Of a stretch of 64,000 nt of DNA, positions 51,068 through 60,670 are shown piece by piece. The DNA comes from GSA-30 sp036384435 (GTDB lineage Bacteria > Pseudomonadota > Gammaproteobacteria > Xanthomonadales > Rhodanobacteraceae): contig NZ_DASVMI010000166.1 of NCBI RefSeq assembly GCF_036384435.1, positions 1 through 64,000 of the forward strand. Direction: 5' to 3'. The notes beneath the pieces are model-generated. The model did not search any database. It was not told the DNA's origin and saw nothing but the letters and a program-made list of their open reading frames with translations. The position numbers and the translations under genes are program-made. Numbering within the stretch: position 1 is the first letter of the stretch; each line of letters starts with the position of its first letter.

Positions 51068-53254
51068 ATGTCGAATAATCCGCTAAGCCTGAATACCGAC
51101 CAGCTCGCCCAACGCTTCAGGGATCTACAAGAACCCGATCAAGCGGGATGGAACGACAAGAACAAACAAGCGCTTTATTTTACTTCCGCCGGTAGCGAAT
51201 ACCGGCTTTGGTATCCCGAATGGCGACCGACGGCCGGCCCCATTCCCCAGGAAGCCGTTACCCGTTACCTCGCAGCGCTCGACGAAGCCGAAGATTGGGT
51301 CAATGCCAACCTCACCGGCAGCGCACAGGCCGAACAACTCGTCAGGATTGCGGCAGCGCGCAATGAGCTATCCAGCGGCACCGATTTTCCCATACTCCAG
51401 ATCAAGACGACCATCGACCACATCCGTGGTGGCGCCCTGGACGACCATGCCGCGGTGCAGATCGACGTGTTCTGGTCGGAAGCTTTGCAGACCTGGCTCC
51501 CTGCCGATATACAGATGGGTTTTACATGGGCGACAGCGACACAGGAAGTGCCGCCGAATTTGATGCAGCGGCTTCCGTTGCCGCCGCCATTCCCGATGCT
51601 CATCCGCAGCGTCCTGAAGAAGATACCCGTGGTGGGCTGGGTGATTCAATTAGTAGACATCACGCGGACGGCCATACGCGTCTGGAACGTCGTGGTATCG
51701 ATCATTGCCAAGATGAGCGACGACGGCGGAAGGCTCTACTTTCCCACGGTTGTCAGCGAAGCCGTTGCCCGCATCCTGCAGAGCATCAACCCAAGTACCA
51801 GCGCACAGGAAGGCACGCTGACTACGCCTGATTTGATGCGCCTGAAGCGGCAATGGGTGGCGACCTATGAAGCATCCGTTTATCAAAGCGGCGGATCGTA
51901 CCGCTACTTCGTCAGCCAGATTCCATACACCTATAATGATGGATCGTCCGATTACTACTCGGTGACGCTGCCGGACTTGATCTACCTGCCCGGCGGCGCA
52001 GGAACCTTGCTCAGCTTCAAGATGACGCTGGACGGCGAAAAGGTCTTTGCCGCGATCACCCTGTTGCTCTCGTCGGACGGTGCGCTCCAGATGGCATCGG
52101 GCACGTCGCAATTCAGCAATGGTGACACCTATACCGCAGAGCAGACATGGGTATCGCCCACGGAAAACGCGAGCCAGATTCTGTATTCGGTGGCGCAGAC
52201 GCTGTTCAATGAAGACAACGTGCCCATGACTGGCCCGCGTGCGGGCGAAATAGCCATGAAGCAGGTTCTGTTCGATTACATGACGAGTCTTGTCAGCAGC
52301 CATCGGGCACTTTCCGTGTCTTCCGCCAATCCCTTCAGCGCGCTGCCGCCCCTGCCTTCGGTAAATTTCGGCAGTGCGACATCCATCAACACCGACAAGA
52401 AACGCCCTGCCGTCTACGTCGCCAGCTCTGGATACGGTGTGACGGTTTGTGTTGACACCTCCGGCGGGGATGCCTTGTACGAGGCCTCCATCTCGACATC
52501 GTCGACCGCCATAAGCGTCTACTCGAGGCAGACCAGCGCCTATCAGGGTGGACAGGATCCTGCCCTGTCGTCATCCAATGGCAGCACGATTGTTGAAGTC
52601 CACGGCGGCAACGGCAACAACAAACTCTATGACAACCTGATCAAGCTATCGGGAAGCTCGGTGACACTACCGGACGACGGCTCGCAGTACGACAAGGGTG
52701 AGAACCCGGCAGTCGCCGTGGTGGGCTCTTATGCCTATGAGTTCCATCGCGACCAGAATGCGGGAAGCACCACGCTGTACTACGAAGTCGGCAGCATTTC
52801 GAGCGACAGTATCGATTGGGGCAGTTCATCGAATTATGGCTCGGGCGACAATGTGTTCGCCTGCCCATGTCCTGGAAAATCCAATCTCGTGATAGCCCAC
52901 GATCGTGGCGGCACGATCTACACCAGGAACGCCACCGTCTCCGGGAAGAGCATCAGCTTTACAAACGAAGCGGCACTTGGTGAAGGCGAAGTCCCCGCAG
53001 TGGCTGTATTGAGCAACAACTTCGTCTTGGTTTTCCATCAAGGCACGGGCGACTCCGATTCCACGCTTTGCGCAAGCATCGGGCTCTGGTCGACATCTTC
53101 CATCCAATGGATCGTCACAGGCGTCCGCGCATTCGCGGGTACCCATCCCGGCGCCTCGCGGCGTGCGGACGACACGACGGTCGTTGTTTATGAGAGTGGG
53201 GACGACATTTCAGGCAGAGTTGCCAGCCTGTCGATACCCGCTGGCTTCGTTTGA
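51068..53254 (+). CDS. Large protein of unknown function with propeller-like C-terminal repeats
   Basis: A 729-residue protein (ATG at 51068; a GTG directly before is also in frame) with no signal peptide. Residues ~1-160 are helical (TDQLAQRFRDLQEPDQAG). A hydrophobic segment PFPMLIRSVLKKIPVVGWVI lies near residues 176-195. Residues ~240-420 are mixed. From ~440 on, repeating strand patterns occur (RPAVYVASSGYGVTVCVD; ENPAVAVVGSYAYEFH; EVPAVAVLSNNFVLVFHQ), like a beta-propeller or lectin-type repeat. I know no close family. It could be an exported effector or surface protein released by other means; that is speculation. Confidence 0.65.
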   Translation: MSNNPLSLNTDQLAQRFRDLQEPDQAGWNDKNKQALYFTSAGSEYRLWYPEWRPTAGPIPQEAVTRYLAALDEAEDWVNANLTGSAQAEQLVRIAAARNELSSGTDFPILQIKTTIDHIRGGALDDHAAVQIDVFWSEALQTWLPADIQMGFTWATATQEVPPNLMQRLPLPPPFPMLIRSVLKKIPVVGWVIQLVDITRTAIRVWNVVVSIIAKMSDDGGRLYFPTVVSEAVARILQSINPSTSAQEGTLTTPDLMRLKRQWVATYEASVYQSGGSYRYFVSQIPYTYNDGSSDYYSVTLPDLIYLPGGAGTLLSFKMTLDGEKVFAAITLLLSSDGALQMASGTSQFSNGDTYTAEQTWVSPTENASQILYSVAQTLFNEDNVPMTGPRAGEIAMKQVLFDYMTSLVSSHRALSVSSANPFSALPPLPSVNFGSATSINTDKKRPAVYVASSGYGVTVCVDTSGGDALYEASISTSSTAISVYSRQTSAYQGGQDPALSSSNGSTIVEVHGGNGNNKLYDNLIKLSGSSVTLPDDGSQYDKGENPAVAVVGSYAYEFHRDQNAGSTTLYYEVGSISSDSIDWGSSSNYGSGDNVFACPCPGKSNLVIAHDRGGTIYTRNATVSGKSISFTNEAALGEGEVPAVAVLSNNFVLVFHQGTGDSDSTLCASIGLWSTSSIQWIVTGVRAFAGTHPGASRRADDTTVVVYESGDDISGRVASLSIPAGFV

Positions 53255-53305
53255 CTGAATTACTTGGCCGTGGATTTCGGGCACTCAACGCGCCCGGAAT
53301 CTATT

Positions 53306-54829
53306 TCATGAGCGATTGCGAAAGAGTTCATGGGACTGGCAGTAGTCATCCAGGGCTTCCACGGTTGCCTGCGAACTGGCCAACGCAACCCACGTGTCTG
53401 GCCGCAACAGGTACAAGGCATCGCGTTCGAAGCCTGCTTCGGCGTGGGCGCTCGTCCATGGGAATACATGCACGGCGATCCCGCGAACTGCGGCCCAGCG
53501 TTCGACATCAGACCGCCGCTCGCCATAAATATGAATCTGCCAGCTCAGGATCGTCAGCGTATCGTAGTTGTCCTGTCCTTCGGTCCTCACCCATGGCAAT
53601 CGCTCACCGCCGCTGATGTGGCCCGCCTTACCCACGCTCAACGGGCTATCGGCATAGGCCAGGGATGTCTGCGAGACGATGCGGAACAGTAGTTCACGAG
53701 CGGAACGCACCTTATATATGGCGCTGGCGACCATCGGCATGACGTAAGACCGCATGACGTCTGCAAAGCCACCCTCGGCGGTCATCAGAGTAAATACCCG
53801 ATCCGTGGTTTTGACCAGTTCGCGCGCAAAGGCCTGGCGCTCGATAGCATAGCTTTCGAGCAGGCGCTCAGAAGCTTGCCCGTCAAGAACGGCAGCAAAC
53901 TTCCACGCCAGATTAATAGCATCGAGGATACCCGTATTCATACCCTGCCCGCCCGCCGGGCTGTGGACGTGCGCGGCATCGCCCATCAGGAACACGCGTC
54001 CCTCGCGGAAACGATCCGCGACACGGTGATGCACACGGTAGTGGGAGAACCAATGAACCTGGTCGACCACGACGCCCAGGCTGTTGATGGCATCCTTTCC
54101 AACATCCTCGAAAGTCAAACTTGCGCCCTGAACCAGGCGATCGTCGCGTACCGTGCCGATCAAACGCGCCTCGCCTTGGTCGCCATAAGATAGGACCGCT
54201 ACGAAATCCCCGCCATCAAGCGCGATATGAGCCTCGCCACCCCTTTTCATATCTGATAATTGAACATCGGCGACATAGAAGACCTGGCGATACGTCCCAC
54301 CTTCGAAGCCGATGTTCAACTGCTTACGAACCGTAGAGCTCGCGCCGTCGCATGCCGAAAGGAAGTGAGATTCGACGATCTCTTCCGTACCATCTTGACG
54401 GCGCAGCGTCGCTTCGATGCGGTCCCCATGATCGAGAAAAGAAACCAGTTCCGTCTGGCGTTCAACGCTGATACCAAGGGTCTGAAGCTTGTCGACTAGC
54501 GTACGCTCATGAAAATCCTGCGGGTAAAGCAAGATAAACGGATAGGGAGACACATCGCTTCCGGCCTCCTGAAAGGCCAGGCGGGCGCGATGCTCGCCCC
54601 GGGCCCAGATATTCATCGCTGGATTGCGATGGCCGGCCGCCACCACGGTTTCGCTCAACCCTAATTGGCGGTAAAGCTCCAGAGTGCGGGCCTGCACGGC
54701 CACAGCGCGGGACGTTGTGCCGGGCTCCGCCGTGCGATCGATGATACGCACCGCAATCCCCTGTGCGGTCAACCACAGCGCGTGAGCAAGCCCGGTAGGA
54801 CCGGCTCCGACGATCAGGACAGGATTCAT
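53306..54829 (-). CDS. FAD-dependent aromatic monooxygenase (PheA/TfdB family)
   Basis: A 507-residue flavin hydroxylase. Domains: FAD-binding GAGPTGLAHALWLTAQG (residues ~8-24), the DG motif SACDGASSTVRKQL (~155-168), the second FAD motif FLMGDAAHVHSPAGGQGMN (~270-288), and a C-terminal thioredoxin-like domain ending LLRPDTWVALASSQ. It hydroxylates phenolic or polyketide-like aromatics using NAD(P)H and O2. The ATG at 54829 follows GGAGCG; the frame is open 84 bases further up without family similarity. Single gene, minus strand. Confidence 0.92.
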   Translation of the reverse strand: MNPVLIVGAGPTGLAHALWLTAQGIAVRIIDRTAEPGTTSRAVAVQARTLELYRQLGLSETVVAAGHRNPAMNIWARGEHRARLAFQEAGSDVSPYPFILLYPQDFHERTLVDKLQTLGISVERQTELVSFLDHGDRIEATLRRQDGTEEIVESHFLSACDGASSTVRKQLNIGFEGGTYRQVFYVADVQLSDMKRGGEAHIALDGGDFVAVLSYGDQGEARLIGTVRDDRLVQGASLTFEDVGKDAINSLGVVVDQVHWFSHYRVHHRVADRFREGRVFLMGDAAHVHSPAGGQGMNTGILDAINLAWKFAAVLDGQASERLLESYAIERQAFARELVKTTDRVFTLMTAEGGFADVMRSYVMPMVASAIYKVRSARELLFRIVSQTSLAYADSPLSVGKAGHISGGERLPWVRTEGQDNYDTLTILSWQIHIYGERRSDVERWAAVRGIAVHVFPWTSAHAEAGFERDALYLLRPDTWVALASSQATVEALDDYCQSHELFRNRS

Positions 54830-55179
54830 ACCGCGCTCCAGAGATAGAGGACTATTGGTGATCTCGCTCCTGTAGATGGCATGCAAGAAACCGTTGCCAG
54901 AAGCCATCGGCAAGCATCTTCTCGATCGGATGGGGCATCGTATGCACTGAAATCCGTTCGACCGGGCAGATGCGAGGAAGGCAACAAGTGGCGCACATCC
55001 GCAGTCAAGCCACCGTCAACTCAATTCAGGGCATTCCCTATTGCCCGGCCGCATCATTAGGGCTGCAATGGCTTGGCGACATGGCCAACTCATATCGGTG
55101 CCGCGGGCATTGGGCGCTCACAGCAAGCGTCCACCTCAGGCATGACTTGGTGTAGGTACAGATCAACGAAGCCGGAAAG
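54830..55179. other. Divergent intergenic region between the monooxygenase and phospholipase genes
   Basis: 350 bases with no supported gene; a 60-residue minus-strand frame runs through it but lacks any motif. Probably contains promoters for both neighbours. Confidence 0.45.
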
Positions 55180-56688
55180 GTGAGGAACATGACTGACTAT
55201 TGTTTGCGCATCGCGTCGCGATGCATCGTAGCTGCGTGCGCGCTATTGCCGTTTACGGCGATGGCACAAAATACCTTTGTCCCGCCCTTGAAAGCGGGCA
55301 CACCCACCTCCTCGACTACACTGGACCAGCTGTACTACCTGCAACCCCATAACACCTATGCACATGGCAAGGACTTCACCGGATGGCTCGATACGGGCTA
55401 TCGCGCTGTCGAAATCGACGTGATCGACCGGGGCGACTGGGAAAAGGACAGTCGCGGCCCGTATGTGGCCCACGATCTCAATCCCATGAAGGCCAACTGT
55501 GGGACAGCCCAGGAGACGCGCCTCAAGGATTGCTTCGATGCCATTCTCGGCTGGATGGCAAGCCATCCGAACGACACCACACCGCTGCTGGTCTTTGTCG
55601 ACATGAAGGCAAGCTGGGATCCGGCCAGTGCCTGGAAAAGCGATGAAGTAGGCATGCTGGACCAGTACATCAGCAAAGCAATTCCCGCCGCCAATATCTA
55701 CACATATACGGATCTGATCGGATATATCTCTGGCGCACCGGGCGCTTCGCCTCGCCTCAGACTGAAAAATCGCGGATGGCCCGCCATCGGTGCCCTGAAT
55801 CGCAAGGTCATCGTGATGCTCACAGGCGGGCACATCGGCTCGGTCAACCAGAACATGAACGGTGGCCGCCAATGGCTCGCCTTGCAGGGAAAACGTCAAA
55901 CCACCTTCTTCTGCGCTGATGTCGATGCCGGCGATCCCAGCGAAATAACCACCAAGATCGACGGCATGAGCGAAGCCGACTCAGGATATTTCTTCTGTGC
56001 CAACGTGAAGGCCGGCGACCACGATGAGCAAGTACTCAACCGATCGGCCGAATATCGGCAGCTTCTGCATCTATGGGGCAGCTCCGGCGATTTCAGCAAC
56101 AAGGACTATGCATATGCCTATATCGGCGTCGCCCACGGCGTGGGTGCCCTTGGCATGGATGTCGATGAAAGCCTGACAAGCACGACCTACTTCACGCCCA
56201 GCTGGATCGGCAGCCTGCCGTTCGTGGGAGTTCGTCGCAGCCTTCCCGGCTACTTCATGATGCCCACCGAAATGAGCCAACAGGCCGGATGTGTCGATAT
56301 CAAAGGAGGCTCGTACGGCAACGGCAAGGAAATCATCCAGTGGACCTGCACGAACGGCGCCAACAACCAGCAATTCGTGTATACCGCCGAAGGACAGCTT
56401 CGTCCTAAGGGTAACAACAAGTATTGCCTGGACATCAAAGGTGGCGCCGCAGGACAAGGCAAGGAGATGAACCTGTGGGACTGCGATGGTGGACGGTCGG
56501 AGAAATGGTACATCACATCCGACGGCCTCATGGCTAATCACGACAAAAACCAGGCGTATTGCATGGATGTGTATGGGGCATCACCGGCCAACGGCACACC
56601 GATGAAGCTATGGCAGTGCGATAGCAACGATCGCGCCCAGCGGCTTGATTTCCGCCAGGTACCGGACTGGTATCCCACCGACTTCTGA
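55180..56688 (+). CDS. Secreted PI-PLC-like phosphodiesterase with C-terminal ricin-type lectin domain
   Basis: A 502-residue exported protein: signal peptide ~1-29 (CIVAACALLPFTAMA) and a PLC-like TIM-barrel domain (~45-360). The catalytic pattern is QPHNTYAH (His57), EIDVID (Glu78, Asp80) and YVAHDL (His98), as in Ca-dependent bacterial PI-PLC-like enzymes. Residues ~375-495 form a ricin B-type trefoil with repeats CVDIKGGSYGNGKEIIQWTC, YCLDIKGGAAGQGKEMNLWD and YCMDVYGASPANGTPMKLWQ. It likely hydrolyses phosphoinositides or related lipids after binding glycans on a target. A terminator follows. Confidence 0.88.
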   Translation: MRNMTDYCLRIASRCIVAACALLPFTAMAQNTFVPPLKAGTPTSSTTLDQLYYLQPHNTYAHGKDFTGWLDTGYRAVEIDVIDRGDWEKDSRGPYVAHDLNPMKANCGTAQETRLKDCFDAILGWMASHPNDTTPLLVFVDMKASWDPASAWKSDEVGMLDQYISKAIPAANIYTYTDLIGYISGAPGASPRLRLKNRGWPAIGALNRKVIVMLTGGHIGSVNQNMNGGRQWLALQGKRQTTFFCADVDAGDPSEITTKIDGMSEADSGYFFCANVKAGDHDEQVLNRSAEYRQLLHLWGSSGDFSNKDYAYAYIGVAHGVGALGMDVDESLTSTTYFTPSWIGSLPFVGVRRSLPGYFMMPTEMSQQAGCVDIKGGSYGNGKEIIQWTCTNGANNQQFVYTAEGQLRPKGNNKYCLDIKGGAAGQGKEMNLWDCDGGRSEKWYITSDGLMANHDKNQAYCMDVYGASPANGTPMKLWQCDSNDRAQRLDFRQVPDWYPTDF

Positions 56689-56703
56689 TGTGCTTGACAT
56701 GAG

Positions 56704-56731
56704 TCTCCGGGACCGCCATCGGTCCCGGAGA
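56704..56731 (+). terminator. Terminator after the phospholipase gene
   Basis: TCTCCGGGACC (56704-56714) and GGTCCCGGAGA (56721-56731) form a perfect 11-bp stem with a 6-base loop; only a short T-run follows. Confidence 0.7.
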
Positions 56732-56885
56732 TTGCCTTGAGTATCATTAATCGACGTGGGTTTCATCACGTATCTGACGCGGATCTGGCAGAACGCGGCA
56801 AACAGGAAGTCAGCCTAGTCCGTGCGATTGAATACCCAAGACCTTGCGCCTACGATCGGCCGTGGATCGTTGTCAAGGAAGGGGC

Positions 56886-57812
56886 ATGAACGATGGATCG
56901 CGCAATAATTTCGATGCACTGAGACTGATCGGCGCCTTGCTGGTCCTGATCAGCCACCAGTTCGCCCTGTCCGGGCGCTGGGAGCCCCGATGGGTCGGCG
57001 ACCACTCGTTTGGCAACCTGGGCGTACTCATCTTTTTTTCCATCAGCGGCTATCTGGTCACATCCAGCTGGCTGAAAGACCCAAACGTTCTGCGCTTCGC
57101 CGCTCGTCGCACCTTGCGAATGGGGCCGGCCCTTTGCGTGTCCATCCCGGTGACTGTGTTAGTGATTGCAGCACTCGGGTTGCAAGGGTTTCCGGAAAAT
57201 CCCAGGCACCTTACCAACGGCTCTCTCTGGACGATCCCCTATGAGGTCTACTGCTACGCCCTGCTGCTCACGGCCGGAGTCACGACAAGGCGCCCTTCAC
57301 TCGTGCTTGCCCTTGGCATCTTCGGCTACTTCGCGTTCTCAGGCTTGCAGCTCGGAGAGAGCATCCTGGCCTACTTCGGCTTGTACTTCGCGGCAGGAAG
57401 CCTGTTACGAACCTACCCTTTCCTGCGCGGCCCCCTGTTGACGTTGTTGTTCCTGATCACGGGTTGTGCGCTTGTCCTCCTGGATCAAACCAAACTCGGT
57501 CTCGCTTTCATCGTTGCGCCGTTGACGATTGCCATCGGGCTGCGGTCGTGGATCGGCCTCCGAGATGTCTCAAGCATCGGCGATCTATCCTATGGCATCT
57601 ATATCTATGCATGGCCGGTGCAGCAGATCGAGGTGGCTCTCATGGGCCGCCAAACACCCTATCTTGAACTGCTATCCATAACCCTTGCCGTGACGCTTCT
57701 CCTGGCTGCAGCTTCCTGGCACCTGGTAGAAAAGAATGCGTTGCGTCTCAAGCCCCACTCGCCGCCAGGAAAAGCTCAGGCAGACAGTGCAAACGTGGCT
57801 CCAGAAAGATAG
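56886..57812 (+). CDS. Acyltransferase-3 family membrane protein
   Basis: A 308-residue membrane protein with about 9-10 hydrophobic segments. NNFDALRLIGALLVLISHQF (residues ~6-25) contains the catalytic His-type motif of Acyl_transf_3 proteins (R..A...V...H), and LGVLIFFSISGYLVTSS is the second signature. These enzymes O-acetylate or acylate sugars of LPS, EPS or peptidoglycan. The ATG follows AAGGAAGGGG. No polysaccharide genes are adjacent; substrate unknown. Confidence 0.9.
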   Translation: MNDGSRNNFDALRLIGALLVLISHQFALSGRWEPRWVGDHSFGNLGVLIFFSISGYLVTSSWLKDPNVLRFAARRTLRMGPALCVSIPVTVLVIAALGLQGFPENPRHLTNGSLWTIPYEVYCYALLLTAGVTTRRPSLVLALGIFGYFAFSGLQLGESILAYFGLYFAAGSLLRTYPFLRGPLLTLLFLITGCALVLLDQTKLGLAFIVAPLTIAIGLRSWIGLRDVSSIGDLSYGIYIYAWPVQQIEVALMGRQTPYLELLSITLAVTLLLAAASWHLVEKNALRLKPHSPPGKAQADSANVAPER

Positions 57813-57893
57813 CGATGCGCCAAACTTAATGGATCTACCGATTTCCAACATGGCCAGTCCGGCAAACAGGAATACCCCAAAGCCGTTGCCACA

Positions 57894-58763
57894 TCATTCG
57901 CGGGCGGCTTGGCCTCGCACTGCACTCTTGAAGGCGGCTGAAAGCGTGGTCAGTGCATCGCGCTGACGGCCAGCCTTGGCTCTGGAATGAAGCAGAACAG
58001 GCAAGCAAGGTAGATCGGGAAGCCCGAGTTTAGCGCCTACCTCAAGGGCGCCCAATGGAAGCATCCGGGGGGCCAGCGCAGCAACGCCCAGACCTGCCAT
58101 GACGGCTGCCACTACCGTGGCGACACCGCCGCCGACAAAAACCTCCGTCCAGGGCACGGATGCTTCGTCCAGAAGCTTCCCGGCCAGCGCACGTACACCA
58201 CAGGGCTCGGCAAGCGTGGCCACGGGCAGCGGCTCGCCTGTACGACGACGCCAGAGCGGCGACGCGAACCAACCGAATTTCTCTTCAGCCAGAACCTCCC
58301 CGTCACTTCGTCCGGCGTGCAGGCGCACGATCACCGCATCGAGTTCTCGCCGATCGAAGCATTGAAGCAAATCGCCGGATGATCCGATTCGGATTTCGAT
58401 CAATAGCTGCGAATCTTGAGCGTTCATGCGCGCAATCAACGCCGGTAGCTCCGGCCCCGCCACGTGATCACTGATACCAATGGCCAGACGCTGCCGGGCC
58501 GCGCCCAAGGCAGCTAGCGCACGACTATGCACCTCCATCAGCTCGCGAGCGCGTTCGAGAAAGACTGCTCCCTGCGTTGAAAGCTCCACGTACCTCGGCG
58601 TCCGTTCGACGAGGCGGAAACCAAGCCGGTCTTCGAGTCGCTTCAGCTTCAAGCTGATGGCAGCCTGCGTGGTATGCATGGCCTCGGCGGCACGCGTGAA
58701 ACTGCCCAGCTCCACGATATGAATGAACGCATCGACAGCGTCCAGGTCGAGATGAGGTTCCAT
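57894..58763 (-). CDS. LysR-family transcriptional regulator
   Basis: A 289-residue regulator. N-terminal HTH AFIHIVELGSFTRAAEAMHT, then TQAAISLKLKRLEDRLGFRL and VERTPRYVELS (residues ~10-65). An effector-binding domain follows. ATG 58763 is preferred over a TTG nine bases upstream. It is divergent from a tautomerase gene 86 bases away and probably regulates it; effector unknown. Confidence 0.92.
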   Translation of the reverse strand: MEPHLDLDAVDAFIHIVELGSFTRAAEAMHTTQAAISLKLKRLEDRLGFRLVERTPRYVELSTQGAVFLERARELMEVHSRALAALGAARQRLAIGISDHVAGPELPALIARMNAQDSQLLIEIRIGSSGDLLQCFDRRELDAVIVRLHAGRSDGEVLAEEKFGWFASPLWRRRTGEPLPVATLAEPCGVRALAGKLLDEASVPWTEVFVGGGVATVVAAVMAGLGVAALAPRMLPLGALEVGAKLGLPDLPCLPVLLHSRAKAGRQRDALTTLSAAFKSAVRGQAARE

Positions 58764-58849
58764 GATTTCCAAATCTTATCGCAGATATAAGCAGCGATAT
58801 CATAAAAACATGGATAGGATAAATCCATGCCCCACGAGAAGGAACCGCC

Positions 58850-59230
58850 ATGCCACTTGTCCACATCTCAATGCGCCATGGAAAGTCAGATGCCTATCGG
58901 AAGGCAATCATCGGCAACATTCACCGCGCCATGCACGAAACATTCGACGTCCCCGAAGACAATGGATTCATGACTCTTACCGAGCACGATGCCACGAACT
59001 TTCGCTTCAGCGCATCCTATCTTGGCATTGCTCGGACAGAGGACGTCGTGTTTATTCAGATCACCGCCAATGACACCCGCACCGCCGAACAGAAAAAAGC
59101 CCTGTTCCAGCGAATTGCACAGTTACTCAGCGAACATCCTGGCCTCAGGCCAGAGGACGTGTTCGTGAATCTGATCGAAGTCAGGAAAGAGAATTGGTCA
59201 CTCGGCAACGGCCTCGCGCAATATGCTTGA
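58850..59230 (+). CDS. Tautomerase-family protein
   Basis: A 126-residue protein of the 4-oxalocrotonate tautomerase superfamily (Tautomerase_2 type). The N-terminal Pro2 (MPLVHISMRHGKS) is the catalytic base, and VFVNLIEVRKENWSLGNG is the family's C-terminal motif. It starts after AAGGAA. Divergent from LysR, which suggests inducible expression in catabolism or detoxification; substrate unknown. Confidence 0.9.
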   Translation: MPLVHISMRHGKSDAYRKAIIGNIHRAMHETFDVPEDNGFMTLTEHDATNFRFSASYLGIARTEDVVFIQITANDTRTAEQKKALFQRIAQLLSEHPGLRPEDVFVNLIEVRKENWSLGNGLAQYA

Positions 59231-59336
59231 GGCCTGACCATGACGACGACAATGGTTGCGACGGGAGGCTAGGCGTACAGGTTATGAAGATGGCGATCGC
59301 TACCCGCAAGTCTCCCAGCGTGGCCGATTCCCAGCG

Positions 59337-60134
59337 TTAAAGCGCACGACTGAAACCAATCAGCACCGTAGTTCCGTGGCTACCATCCACCAGCGGGCTA
59401 TGACTGATCTTGTCTGGTAGCTCGGTATATTTGGCGTTGATCAGCAGCGTCCATTTATCACCGATCGGCCGCACGACACCGATGCCCGCTTGCGGAATCA
59501 GCGAACCGCCGGGTACATAGCCAGGTACGCCGCGGCGCCGCTCATCCGAATGGATACCGTAGTAATAGTCCGCCACCTTGGAGGACAGAAAAACAGCGCC
59601 AACATTCGGGGTAATCGTGAAGCCTGCCCAATGCATGCGGTAACCATATTCCAGCGAATATTCAGCACCCTCGCTGTTGCCTGAGATATCGGTCTTGGCC
59701 ACAGCCCGCAACTGTCCGAAGCGACCCGTCCACGACGCCGCGAAGCCGGCATCAATGCTGCGATCACGATCGTCCAGGTCGTTCCGGTTGATACCGCGGC
59801 GCGCGAGATCGGCACGGCTGAAATCGTTGGCGTCGACATTGTTGAAGCCTGTTGTAACGATCGCATCGATGGCAACGCCATCCGACTTCAGCAGGTGCAC
59901 ACCTGCGGTGATGCCCTGGATAAAGAAGCGATCTCCCTGATACACGACCAAGGGAAACGGCGTGATCTTCGATCCCTGGCCCACATAGGCGTTATCCGAG
60001 GCCGCGACTCCCAAGCCAAGCTGCCAATGCGAAGTATTAACCGGAGTGGTCGGGTCATCCGACGACGACGCCGACTGAGCCCACACGCTTGCTGGCATCA
60101 ACAGCGCAAGAAGCAACGAACATGACTTTTTCAT
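59337..60134 (-). CDS. MipA/OmpV-family outer-membrane protein
   Basis: A 265-residue beta-barrel protein with signal peptide ~1-19 (LLLALLMPASVWA). Family features: WQLGLGVAASDNAYVGQGSK near the mature start, GDRFFIQG, DDRDRSIDAGFAASW, GYRMHWAGFTITPNVGAVFL and a final aromatic/Leu strand end. MipA was named as a murein-hydrolase scaffold in E. coli; other members relate to osmolarity or metal response. The ATG at 60134 with AGGGAATG upstream is preferred over a start 27 bases earlier. Confidence 0.9.
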   Translation of the reverse strand: MKKSCSLLLALLMPASVWAQSASSSDDPTTPVNTSHWQLGLGVAASDNAYVGQGSKITPFPLVVYQGDRFFIQGITAGVHLLKSDGVAIDAIVTTGFNNVDANDFSRADLARRGINRNDLDDRDRSIDAGFAASWTGRFGQLRAVAKTDISGNSEGAEYSLEYGYRMHWAGFTITPNVGAVFLSSKVADYYYGIHSDERRRGVPGYVPGGSLIPQAGIGVVRPIGDKWTLLINAKYTELPDKISHSPLVDGSHGTTVLIGFSRAL

Positions 60135-60193
60135 CAGATGGCATTCCCTGGTCGAGCACAATGGATGTTTTACAGACGCGTGCCGTTGGCGGC

Positions 60194-60499
60194 TTAGTCG
60201 CCCCGACGACCGCTTCGAATCATCACCAGCATGTCCAGCAGTGGCGCGGTGATCCCCTCATCGATCAATTGCCGTGCCGTCTTGCCGCCCAGCTCTTGAA
60301 TGGGATCGCCACTGAACCAGGCCAGCACCTTGTCCGCGTCCGGCTCGATACCTCTGGCCACAGAAAGCACGACCGCCTGGTCCCATTCGATCCGGGCACT
60401 TGACGTACCCCGAGCCGAGACGCGCGGCTTGGCGAAAGCCGGAGCGCTGATCGGGTCTTGCTTGCGCCAACGGAGGATGTTGCGAAAGGTTGCTGCCAT
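60194..60499 (-). CDS. DUF2384/MbcA-ParS-Xre antitoxin-like protein
   Basis: A 101-residue protein whose C-terminal part (VLSVARGIEPDADKVLAWFS, then LGGKTARQLIDEG and PLLDMLVMI) matches the toxin-binding DUF2384 domain found in Xre/MbcA/ParS antitoxins. The N-terminal HTH half of full-length antitoxins is absent, and no RES-domain toxin gene is adjacent. So it may be a solitary or decayed antitoxin, or a protein with another role. It lies divergent from the two-component system. Confidence 0.7.
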   Translation of the reverse strand: MAATFRNILRWRKQDPISAPAFAKPRVSARGTSSARIEWDQAVVLSVARGIEPDADKVLAWFSGDPIQELGGKTARQLIDEGITAPLLDMLVMIRSGRRGD

Positions 60500-60670
60500 G
60501 GGGGCCGTTCATGCGTCAGGACAGATGCCGCATGCTGCCAAACACTTGTGTCCCAGATTTGTCTCGGGAAATGCGTTGCCGCAACAATGTTTCTATCCGG
60601 AAACATGTGCTTCTCCACACGCATTGCGCTATAACGGCGGGCGTCTGATGGGAGCCATTCGGGGGATGCG

